Assembly: GCA_028551475.1 (NCBI GenBank)
Contig: CM052361.1
Location: forward strand, 6,145,501-6,209,500
Length of the DNA: 64,000 bases
Reading direction: 5' to 3'
Source: Casuarina equisetifolia
Lineage: Eukaryota > Streptophyta > Magnoliopsida > Fagales > Casuarinaceae
Of this stretch, positions 35,701-47,700 are shown piece after piece. Every line of letters begins with the position of its first letter. The stretch's first letter is position 1. The translations under genes were made by a program, and so were the position numbers. The notes below the pieces were generated by a model. That model had not been told where the DNA came from and did not search any database. It saw only the letters and a program-made list of their open reading frames with translations.

Positions 35701-38700
35701 GACTAAACCGTTGAGGAATTGACCTTTTATGTGAATTGTGATTTTGTTTGGTTTGGGGCTTAGCATCTTCTAACAATTGTTCTGTTGGTCTTGTTTCTGT
35801 CTGATTGGCTGAGATAAGATGTGCCTTTTCTATGGGCCAGTATCATGCTTGCTAGGCAACATTTGAATTAGTCAATTTTGCTCTGCATAGTTTCTTTGTA
35901 GGTTGGTTATGGAATTGTTTGATATTTTACTTTGTGACTTCTAATAGGGCCATGTTTGATATTTTGATTCTTGATTGTAATGAAAATCATGTTGGGAGAG
36001 AATAGGAAATAAGATGCATAAGAGAAATGATTTATCTTTTGTAAAACACTTGGCAATGGAGAAGATATAAATTAGCGAGTGAAACAGACAAGTAAATGCC
36101 TATTGCACAATGTGATGTCTGAAACTGGATGCATCATCAACTCCTTACCCTCTTGCTAAGACTAAATTACATTCGTATATTATGGCTCTACTATATAAAG
36201 CTTTATTTGTGACTACAACTGAACATGTGAGGGAAATTTGTGGAAGCTTATGTAGACTTAAAAAAAAAAAAAAGGAAAAAAAACCTAGTTTCATAACATT
36301 GTATGTGGCCTTCTTTGAGCTGATAGATATGCATTCAAACAACCTGGCACAAACATTTATGTTACAACTAGAATTTTTTGACATATATCATTGTTAAATA
36401 TTTTCGTGTTTCATAGTAAAACTTATAATAATGTCTCAAAGGCCTGGTATAGAACATGTCAAGTCTTCCACCGGGCAAGAATTGACTCAAAAATTCTGCA
36501 TGATGCACGATAATGCTTTATTAGCGTAGGCAATAGTTAAACCCAAATCGAGACATAAGTTGGACCTGTATGAAGCTCTTTTTGGATTTGTTACAAATGT
36601 TTATGAGCATTTATTGCATCAAAATGATTGATCTTCTAGTTTGTGTGGATAGACAAAGAGACAGAGTCAATGACAAGCATGCTGCTTGTAGTATCTCAAA
36701 TAGTTTCTAGATAGGGCGTCCTTATGCTTTAACCAATTTTGCGGCCCCAGTCCTCTCAAGTGAATCGAGGAATTCCAACCCAGGTAAAATAGTCTGGTTT
36801 GCTATCTGTAATATAGCAGCAATGCTTGAACGTTGGGCAAGTCTGCATTGAATTGATTTAAACCTGGAAAGAAATACCTACAGTTCATCTGGAAAGTTCC
36901 GACAAAGGACAACATGTGCAAATGTTACCTGAGCATTTCAAAATTCAAACTTTTTCTCTGCTTTCTGTCCCTTCCAATGGGAGTCATCATAGAGGTGATG
37001 ATGCATGCCACTTAGCCAATGACCAATTGTCACTTGGGCAATACATCTCTGTCTGTGTTTTTCTTGTCCATTTGAGGCTCATCAGCTTTATGGGTTACAT
37101 AAAGGAAGGAAACCCCTATTTTTAATTTTTAGTTAGAAACACACGCCAATGCACGCACTTAGTATTGAACTTAGGATCAAAAGGTTTTAGGCAGCACCTG
37201 CTTCCAACTAATCCAGACACTTGTCCACCACGGAAAGTCCAATATGATTTCTTGATTTCATGGTGTTGATGGGTTTTAATCTTAGATCCCTTGTGTGTCT
37301 GTGATAGACCATCTGAGATAGCTAATATCTATCATATTGTTTCTATATCAGTTCTCATCCATTTTTTTTCTGGTGGCAGAAATACTTAAATCATTTATAA
37401 TTTAGGTTCAAATGTCTATAAAACCACAGTTGAAAGGTGCATTTTGGTGGGTGGGGATTTACTGTACCTATAATTAACTTGCAATAATCTTAACAAGCTT
37501 TTGAATGCATAGGGATGTTGATGTCCTAGTATGTTACTCTCTAATCAATGGTGACAGTTGTAGGATTGATAGGGCTTCTTTTGGGAAGTATTTTAGTTTT
37601 TGGTGAATTACCTGAGAGAAGGTTCATTGTTGATGTTTACGTGTATCAGTTGTGTACATAAGGACAGTTGCACATATTTACATGCTGGTGAGATCTTTAG
37701 TAAAATTTGTGGTGAGACAATGGACCTTCTTCTACCATGTTTTTCATCTGATGGGAACTTGGTTACTTATTTCCTTATTTGGAATTTAGTGGTAATCAAT
37801 ATTACCTGGATGGTTGCATTAGTTGATAGTATGTTGGAAAGGGAGTATTGCTACACTCCTATGTTTTGGATGTTTTGCATTTGTTCTGATGCAACTTCCA
37901 CATTTGGCTAGAAAGAAATACCTGGTCCTTTGAGAGGGTTGGGCTTCCTGTTTCTAAGTTAAATATTTAGTCACTCGTCCATCTGGTGGTGATATCCTAG
38001 CATTTTCTTTTTTCTTCTTTCTGTGAATTTATGGATTTGTGAAATATGATGACTTGGGCTGAAATTTTTGCTTCCTTCTCTCTCCTCTTTAGAAGTCTCA
38101 ACTTGAACATTCCGTTGGGAGAGCTATTTTCTTTCCTTCCTATGTTATAAGGTCCTCGTCGAATGATAGTGCAGACCAATCTTGAACTCACTCAGTTTGA
38201 GCCTTGAAATTGAGACTTAATCTTGGAACTAAGGGCTTGGCCAGGCTGTCGATCAGTTTGAACTTCTCAATGTCACTCAATCTCTCCCAGTGTTTTTCAG
38301 TGAAATTGTAGTGCAAATCCATCTTGAGCCCACTCAATTTGGCCCTCGAAATTGAGACTTCATCTTGGAATGAAAGGCTTGGTCAGGCTCTCAATCAGTT
38401 TGAATGTGTTTCAGAGCAACTAATTGAGCAGGAAGTTCAGACACAGCATTCCATTTATCACACATATGCGTTCAAACTTCACACATATTACATTAAATTT
38501 GACGGTCAATAATATTGTCTCTTCTTCCCTCTATTCTTTCAGTTTTTCTTCATCTCTCTCTCTCTCTCTCTTTTATTTTTTTTGTATTCTTTTTGCCCTT
38601 GGGAGTTGGCAACAGTTTGGATCTTGGTTTGTTTCTGCTGAATGGAACTGGCAGTGAATTCATTTTCCTTATGGCCTAATTATTAATTTACATTTGAATC

Positions 38701-41700
38701 CTTCGATCTTGTTAGATTGGTAAGGGTTTTGGTTTTTATGCCAGAGTTAAGCAAGTAATTAAGTGCCAGTATCAGTTTGAAGAAGTTTGCTTGCCTTTGC
38801 CTTTCCTTGGAAGAGAAAAGGAATAATCAAGGTGGCCCTTGGTATTGAGATTAACGTCTTGTAGATTCTGAATGAATTTGTTTTGTTTAGTGTTCTACCA
38901 TATCATAAGCTAATGAGCTACTCAATTATGCGTGGTGTGCACCTGAGAAGCTTTCAAATTTTCTCATTACGATTTATGCTTTTGTTGTTAGTCCAGAAGG
39001 TCATAATGCTTATGATGCTCAGATGTGTGTCAAAAATTGCTGCTGATTTGTAGGATATGGTTAATGATTCTATTGGAAGTGATTATATATTGCTTGTTGG
39101 CTGTCTATTGCGAAATTATAAGTCTGCTTTGTTAAATCTTAGAGCCTAAATGTATTTTGTTTCTTACTTAGTGATTTGCTTGCTTACAGGCTGCATCTGG
39201 TACTAAAGGTGGTTCTAGTGGTTCCCCAGTTATTGATTGGCAAGGCAGGGCTGTGGCTCTTAATGCTGGGAGCAAGTCATCGAGTGCTTCAGCTTTCTTT
39301 TTGCCTTTAGAACGAGTGAGTTCTGCTAGTATTTTTGCTAAACCTTTGTGCTATGCTGCTAGTACTCATTGAGATCGAATGCAATCCTTCTGGTGGGATT
39401 GGGGAGCGTGTAATTCAAACTTATGCACTAAAAATATAGTGACTTTATTGGCAGGTTGTGAGGGCATTGACGTTTCTTCAGAAGGGCAGTGATTCTTATG
39501 TAAATAAATGGGAGGCGATTGCCATTCCTCGCGGTACGCTACAGGTTTGTTGTTAATGTTATCCTAGCTGAACTTCCCTACATGATTCTACTTTCTTAAT
39601 TCTTTACTCTTATTCTAGCAATGCGTCAGCCAAAAGATTGAATAGTATTGTGGAGTTGGTCTAATTTTTTATTTATTTTCACCTGATTATTGTGGTGAAT
39701 CCTTCTATTGTGAATGGGGTGTTAATACGTTTTATCTAGTCACATACCGAGATAGGGTCTTAAGATTGGCAAATCTGTCATGCTGGCTGAACTTTTAAGG
39801 ATATTTATTTTGGAGAGTCTGGGACATAGAGAAGTACCTAGATCCTAGAATCTTGAGTGGTGTTTATGGTACATTTTCGGATATACACTATTTGCCATTT
39901 GTGCCATTATGTCTGGTGCTTATTGTTTAAGTCCTTTTTCCCGTCTTAGTTTTACTTCTGTTTTCCTTTTTCTCACTCTTTTGAGGTGGTGAAAACATGG
40001 ATTCCTGTGCACTTGTGTTTGATCACCTGTTTAATTTACTCCTGAATAAGTAAATGAACAGAGACCTGGATACGCTACTCACTAGACTGATGCATTGCAG
40101 TGAATACTGAGTTATACCAAGGAAACGAAAAGTTTACATAAAATAGACAAATGGTGATGAAATTTTTTTCCTTTTTGTAGACTATGAAATCCTATTTTTT
40201 TTCCTGATCTTTAAAGTGCTCATTAATGGTTTTTGCTTCAAAAGATGTGCCAGTGATCTTGTTGTGATGTCATATAGATGTTTTTTAAATAAGCAGAATT
40301 AGATATGCGATTTCTTTTCCTGGTTTGAAGATGTTGATGGATGTATAAAACATCTAAGATTCATTGTTGTTTGATTTGGCTGTCATAATCTATGGTGTAG
40401 GTAACATTTCTCCATAAAGGATTTGATGAGACACGCCGGCTTGGTTTGCAAAGTGAAACAGAACAGGTCTCTGCTTTCATATGTGTTGTTTCCTACTAAT
40501 TTTTGAGAAAATAGGGTTCCTCTAGGCCTTATTGTGCTTTTGACTTGTTTTAGATGGTAAGGCATGCATCTCCACTCGGGGAAACTGGAATGCTTGTTGT
40601 TGACTCTGTGGTGAGTACCTTTGTATGGTCTTTTACCCTAAAAGAAAGTGAATGCCAATCTTTATGGTAGTTTTCTTAGGGTTTTAAGTGTAAAGTTATC
40701 AGGATTTTTGACTCATATGGCATTGAATTCGTTTCAGGTGCCTGGTGGCCCAGCTCATAAGCATTTGGAGCCAGGAGATGTGCTTGTTCGAGTTAATGGG
40801 GAAGTAGGTTATGCCTTGAGTTCATGACTTTGTTGACAATTATGATGAGATATTTTGTATGATTATGATTGTGCTTTGGAACTGCTGTAGTATTTTGTTG
40901 GCTATGTCATTAAATTAAATTCATTTATAGAAAATCACCAGCAGTTGTGTTTTCATAAGAAGGGAAAAAGAAAAACTCCTAGTAGTTCTTAAGGAAGAAG
41001 ATGAAATTCTAGAAACATAATATTTCTACCGATATCATTTTTCCTGAGACAGACATACAAGCAGAACTAGATAATGGCACTTGATTTTGCTTTTCTCTTT
41101 GGGTGTGAATGAGGGGGGAGGGAGGTTTTAACTTACAAGATAGCTTTCTGAGCAAATGTGTTTTCATTTTCCTTCTTTTAATGATGGAGATAACTTAGGG
41201 AGAGCTAATCCTAGAAAGCTCCAGTGTTCTATTTTTTTCTGTATTTCTCCGTACATTCACGGAACTTGTGTACTGCTTCTTTTGTCGTGTGGAGATTGAT
41301 CATATGCATTTGGCTAGTTCTGCAACATTATTCGGAGATTATGCAATCATGTAAGGTAGTGAAAATAACCTTGGATGATCATGGCTTAGTTTGTAGAAGA
41401 ATGCAATCTAATTTTTGCTTTCTAGTACTGTTGCACTATTTCTTGCATGAGTTGGTTTAATGCATGCAAATTCGAATGCAGGTAATTACTCAATTCTTGA
41501 AGTTGGAGATTTTACTTGATGACAGTGTCAACCAGCATATTGAGTTACAAACTGAAAGGGGTGGCACACCATTGACCATCAACTTGGTGGTAAGAGTTAT
41601 TTCTTTTGGTGTTCTGATTAGCTAATTGTCAAGTAACCATTGGTTGCTGCCTGTTACTTTTCTAGGGAAAGTTTAAATGCTTACCTGTAAAAATCTTTTT

Positions 41701-44700
41701 CAAAAAAATTGTTCTGAAAAATATTCGAGATGTATGTAACATTTGATTGTCTATTGGATAATTACTATTGATGAGGAGTTTTCAATGTTTGAAAAGCTAA
41801 AAACTTTGGTGCAAAATTTTACCAAATAAGGTATTGGTAAGGTTTTGATTTTATCCCTTTTAAGATTTCTCAGTTCTTAGGTTCAAATCTCAACAGTGCT
41901 GGTATGAAAGTACTTTTGGCTTGACCAGCCATTGATGCTCATGCTTGGGTTGGGAAAAACACCCAATCTTGTGTAAAGGAAAAAAACTCACGCCCAAATG
42001 CCAGGAATTTGGTTGGCTTGGTTTGGATCACCAAGTTTTATGGATGGCCCTAAATCCTCTCTAGTTGCTAGCATCCACGTCCAATGGCATGTTAAATTTC
42101 ACAGATAACATTTTATATATATAGTTGATACTTGGTTACATATGGAGCTTTCTATTGGTTTCCATTTAAATATTGTTGCAGAGTTTAATACTCAATATAT
42201 CCTTCAGGTGCAGGATTTACATTCAATAACTCCTAATTACTTCTTAGAAGTAAGTGGCGCAGTGATACACCCCCTTTCCTATCAGCAGGTAGGCTGAGAT
42301 ACCTATTTACTAATTGCTTCTTGCATTTGATTTACTTAATGTACGTAAGTGTTGCTCTCTCATCTACTGCATTGTTGGTCCTTTTGACATGAGATTCATG
42401 CCAGTCATGAGCCTTTTGTTTGCTTTAGTCTTTCTGTGTTTGGTTGTGCACATTCTTGTCATGCATCGTTCGGAGTACTGCATTATTTTTGGTGGAGGCT
42501 TCAGCTGTTACATGAATTTCTTCTTTTTGTTTTTATTCTTTGAATCTGACAAATTGATGTGGAAGCCAAACCTGTTGAACTAAGCTTCATTGAACTGGAG
42601 TGTGGTCAATGTTGCTTTCTGCTGGCTATTTATTTGGTATAACTTGTTATTATATCAGACATTTTAACAAATATATCATCTACTTGATGCAGGCCAGAAA
42701 TTTCCGCTTCCACTGCGGCCTTGTTTATGTTACAGAACCAGGGTAAGTTTACATCTTACTGTGATAGGGGACATCAATTTTTATTGCCAAAATGAGTTGA
42801 AAAAACTTGCACAAAGCATACAAGAAATTCGCATATGCTGGTTCCAACTAGTTGATTCACAGATTCCACAAAACAGGCCATTGATTCCATACATTTCCTA
42901 TCTTTTTGCATAACTATCACTAGACATTGCCATGTTTTTGCTGACTGTCAAATTGGTTGAAATAGAACATGGCATGGTCATTTAGCCAGGTGAGTTAGAA
43001 GTAAGGACCCAGCTAAATCAAGCCACATCTCTCAGTACAGCTGGTGGCTCCAAATGGGCTTTTTGAGGATTTATGTACTAAATGGTTTGGCTTATTCATC
43101 TGTTTTTCCGTGCAATATGCAAATTTTATTTTATTTTATTTTATTTTTTTTTTTTGGTGGGGGGGGGGGGGGGTGTTGTTGGTGGGGGTAGTTTGTATTA
43201 CCATTTTTGTCAAGTTTATAACCTCAGACCATATCAACTGTCTCCCTAATAAATAGTGGGAGGAGAGTTATTGCATATCCTTTCAATAGTTAACTGAGTG
43301 GACCACTGTAAAAAGCCAGCACATTATGGTTTGATGAGCTAGCCCAACCTTGTAGCGAGCTGCCTAAAAGGACTGCTGAGTGATAGGGACAGCACATTTT
43401 GGGACTGCTTTCTGCCTACTTTCAAGGCACTGGTGTTAATTGAAAAAGCTTCTTTTTCAGTATCTTGGTATTTATGTATTGTACTATTTAACTCCCTTAA
43501 AGTTTTTATATTCATTTCTTTAGAAGTTTTGATAGCATAAGGTTCAAGAGTTGTCTGGATTCCCTTTGAACTTAATTTATCCCTGCTTTTTATGACCTCT
43601 ATAGCTAATCTTCTGTCCAACACCATTAGTTCAGAATATGATACATTCCAAGTATCCTGAGTTTTGTGACAAAATGGCCATATAATTCAGTCATATTGAA
43701 AACTTTGACCAAAATGAATTTGCTTTTAGCACTCTGATGTTGAAGGCCTTTTTAATATGATCTGTTATTTTACCTGTTGCAGATATATGCTCTTTAGAGC
43801 AGGAGTTCCTCGCCATGCAATCATTAAGAAATTTGCTGGTGAAGAAATATCATGTATTGATGAACTAATTGGACTTCTAGTCAAGGTTTCTAGGGGTGCT
43901 CGAGTGCCATTGGAGTATATAAGCTACATGGATCGTCACCGGAGGAAGGTATGTGATGGTTAGTTGTTACATATGTTTGAGTGAAGTCAGTTAATATACA
44001 TTTATTTCTTGTTTGGTTTTCTCCTATGACTACCACCGTTTGATTACTAGATGAAAATATTTGTGGTCCTATTAAGGCCAATCACTCCTTCCAGCTAGAG
44101 GGTGGCTCTGGTTTTTGATTTGATGGCTTACTTGTCTGAAATGAACCCCCAAGAGAATGGACCTCTAGAGGCCTCTAGGCTTCATTAGCCTTTGATCAGT
44201 AAAGTGAATAGTTATAAAAGATGCATTGCCTCTGAAGTTTTGCTTGTAGATGCACCATCTCTTATAGTCATTAGAAGTCCTGGTTGACATGATTGCACTT
44301 GTAAGCATGAGAGTCACCGTTCTTCCTTCTATGGTATTCTGCTGTAAGCTTTGTGCTATGTACTTCTTCATGGTTGGGATGACATCTGATGTTAAATCTC
44401 TCTCTCAACTATCTCCCCCTTCCTGGGGCGTAGTTTCTCCTGACTATTCCACACTTTTGATGGCTGTAGTCTGTACTTGTTACCATTGATCGCCATGAAT
44501 GGTATGCGCCCCCACAAATATACACTCGTGATGATTGCACTGGTCTCTGGATTGCGAAGCTTGCTTTTCAGTCTCATGCATTTCTAGGATCCTCTGGTAT
44601 TAATGATGCTGGAGTTCTGTCGGTCCAGAAGTTTTCAATCAGTGGTGAGGCTCATTCTATGGAAGTTTCACATCAGAATAACCACCATGAGTTGACTGAT

Positions 44701-47700
44701 GGTGTTTCCAGTATGGAAACAAATTGTGAAGACACTTCTGAAGAAACACGACCTCAGGACAACTCTGTTGGGTCAAAGAAACGGAGACTGGAAGAGGATT
44801 CATCAGCTAACATAAACATTGTTGCTGATGGTTCCTTGCCTGAAACCAGAGAAGTGAAGAATGAGGATCCTAATACACTGCACAATACCACCTTAAGAGA
44901 ATTTCAAGGTGCAACAGCAACTGCAGCTAATGCTTCATTTGCTGAGCGTGTGATAGAGCCCACTCTTGTAATGTTTGAGGTAATTATCGTAGAAAATTGT
45001 GGTTTTCTTCAAAGCCTAATTTTGCTGAATGGCCTGGTGGGTTTTTACCCAACTAGTTTGTGGTGCATTTTACTTTATTGTTGTGATGTAAACAATTAAG
45101 TTTACACCGCACCCTCTTAACCTTTTCTCATGATTCCTGTCAATCAATCCTTGAACTTTGAGCTGAAACAATGTTCCATTTTAAGTTTTATATGAGCGTG
45201 TTGAATTGATATGCTATTTTCCATAATTTTCTATGAAGAGTATCAACTTTCATGTACATGTACCTATTTCATATGAATGTTATAATAGCATGTAAGCAAG
45301 TTAAAATCTTCCCCATAAACAAGGCTTGGCGATTTAAACTTTAGCAATACTGGTTGAGAGTGAAATCAGTGGCACTTTCCAGTGATGAGCAAACACCTAC
45401 TTGGTATTTGATAACTGTGCAACTCGTTTTGGCTTTGTGTGTCTGATGAGGCCCCTTCGAATCAGGGAGCCTTTGGTCTTTTGGGCCAAAGGATGCCTTC
45501 CCCTCACCCTCACCCCAGTCAACCCCCAACACAGGAGAAGGAGGTGTGGGTAAGTAATAGTTCATGTTTAGTTGGTTATATAGGGAAATTTGGGGTATTG
45601 TTATTTGTATCACATCCTGTAGATATGTTTTGGGACATAAGGGCATTTGTTTTTCTTTGTTCTTTTGGTTTTGAAGCACCCTTTCCATCTTCGTTACTAT
45701 TATATTTGGTTCAAAGAATCCTGGTCAAATATATTGGTATGGAAAGTTTACTGCTTTCTTCTTGTGGATGCGTTTCTTTCTGGGGCTTACATGTTGATAA
45801 GGTGCTCTCCGTACTTTCAGGTCCATGTACCACCATCATGTATGCTTGATGGTGTCCATTCACAACATTTTTTTGGGACTGGTGTCATTATATATCATTC
45901 TCAAAGCATGGGTCTTGTGGCCGTTGACAAGAACACAGTTGCAATATCTGCATCTGATGTGATGCTCTCATTCGCTGCTTTTCCAATTGAAATTCCTGGG
46001 GAGGTAATTTTTTTTCCCTAAATAGCAGTAAATCTTGAAAAATGTGCTTACAATTCCGCTTAAGTTGTCTACTTTCGTTTATAGGTCGTCTTTCTCCACC
46101 CTGTTCATAATTATGCTCTTGTGGCATATGACCCTTCTGCTCTGGGCGCTATTGGTGCCTCAGTTGTTCGTGCTGCTGAGTTACTTCCTGGTAGGCTTGA
46201 CTCTTCACATTAGTTCCTCCATATACATTTGTTCGACTTGTAGCAAACTAATCAGATTTGAGATGCAGAAAATGTCTATGTTATTGCCACGCAACACTTT
46301 TGTATCACTATCTGTATTTTGGCCGGTTAAAATTGTTCTTCTTCCATGTGTGCAAGCAATATGTGTACTATTACTAATTTTCAATTGCATTCGTGGTTCT
46401 TTTGCTTAAGATATGCATATTGAGAAGGAGTCTCATTCTTATGCTTTCTGAGACAGTGCCTGTGTTGCGTCGTGGTGACTCGGTGTTTCTTGTGGGGTTA
46501 AGTAGAAGCCTTCAGGCAACATCCAGAAAATCCATTGTGACCAATCCATGTGCTGCATTGAATATTGGCTCAGCAGACTGTCCTCGATATAGGGCAACCA
46601 ACATGGAAGTTATCGAGCTTGATACTGGTAAAAGTGCATTTAAGTTGTTAAAAGGAGAACTTATTCGTCCAGTTGTTGACTTCTATGCATTCATGGTGTC
46701 CTATGTTGCTGTGTGTCTCAGATTTTGGAAGTTCATTTTCTGGGGTGTTAACCGATGAGCAGGGAAGTGTTCAAGCTATATGGGGAAGCTTTTCAACCCA
46801 GGTTTTTTCTGTACAATTGCTTCTTTTGATGTTTTTCATTGTAGCATGACTGATGCATGACTCGCTGACTGCAGCTGAAATTTGGTTGCAATACGTCTGA
46901 GGATCATCAGTTTGTAAGAGGTATCCCAATATATGCCATCAGTCAAGTGCTTGACAAAATTATATCTGGTGCAAATGGGCCACCTCTTCTTATAAATGGC
47001 GTCAAAAGGCCAATGCCACTTGTAAGAATTTTAGAGGTTGAACTTTATCCTACACTGCTGTCAAAGGCTCGGAGTTTTGGGTTGAGCGACGAATGGGTGC
47101 AAGTATGTATTTTTCCTGATAGAATAGTGTATAATTTTTCTTTCTTTGGGTGTACAATGCAAATATATTTCTTGATTTAGACTTAACAAATGTATTTGTC
47201 TTTGCTGCAAGGAAAATTGTCTGTTTAGTGGTTTCTCTTTCATGTGACTGCATAATGGGTTACACTAGTTTAACGTGAAGAAAAACTGATAATGTTTTTC
47301 TCCACAAAACATATAGGCTAGATGAAGTATTCTGCATGAAAGAATTTAAAATTGAAACATTAAATACTTTCAGTAATTTGAGAGTTTTCAATGGAAGTGG
47401 TGTCAGTTTGTGAAATAAGTGACATCGTCTGCAATGAGTGTGGCATCTAATAATTTTGAACGTGACTATTACTGGTGAAAGTTTGATTATCGTTGTACTT
47501 TTCATCAGTATTTAGTTTATAAGGAAGTCAAACTTAGAGTTTAAGGGACTAATTATAGTCACTCTTCAAAGTAGACAAGTGATGCCACATGGACATACCA
47601 TGATTTAGTCAATGGTCTTGGAGGATTTCTTTTAGCTGTTGTTGAAGCTTGTAGAGGATGGTTTGATCCTTATATATATATATAAGTATTGTTGATAATG

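Noticed and set aside
41835-41995. Second SINE in DEGP7 intron 11 (B-box-like GGTTCAAATCTC)
   Set aside because: No convincing A box, tail or target-site duplication could be found.
45439-45849. 136-codon frame in DEGP7 intron 15
   Set aside because: Most of it is intronic; only its end overlaps exon 16, which is read in another frame.
45821-46801. Missing His-Asp-Ser in the second protease-like part of DEGP7 taken as decay
   Set aside because: The second protease domain of Deg7 proteins is degenerate across plants, so this is normal for the family.
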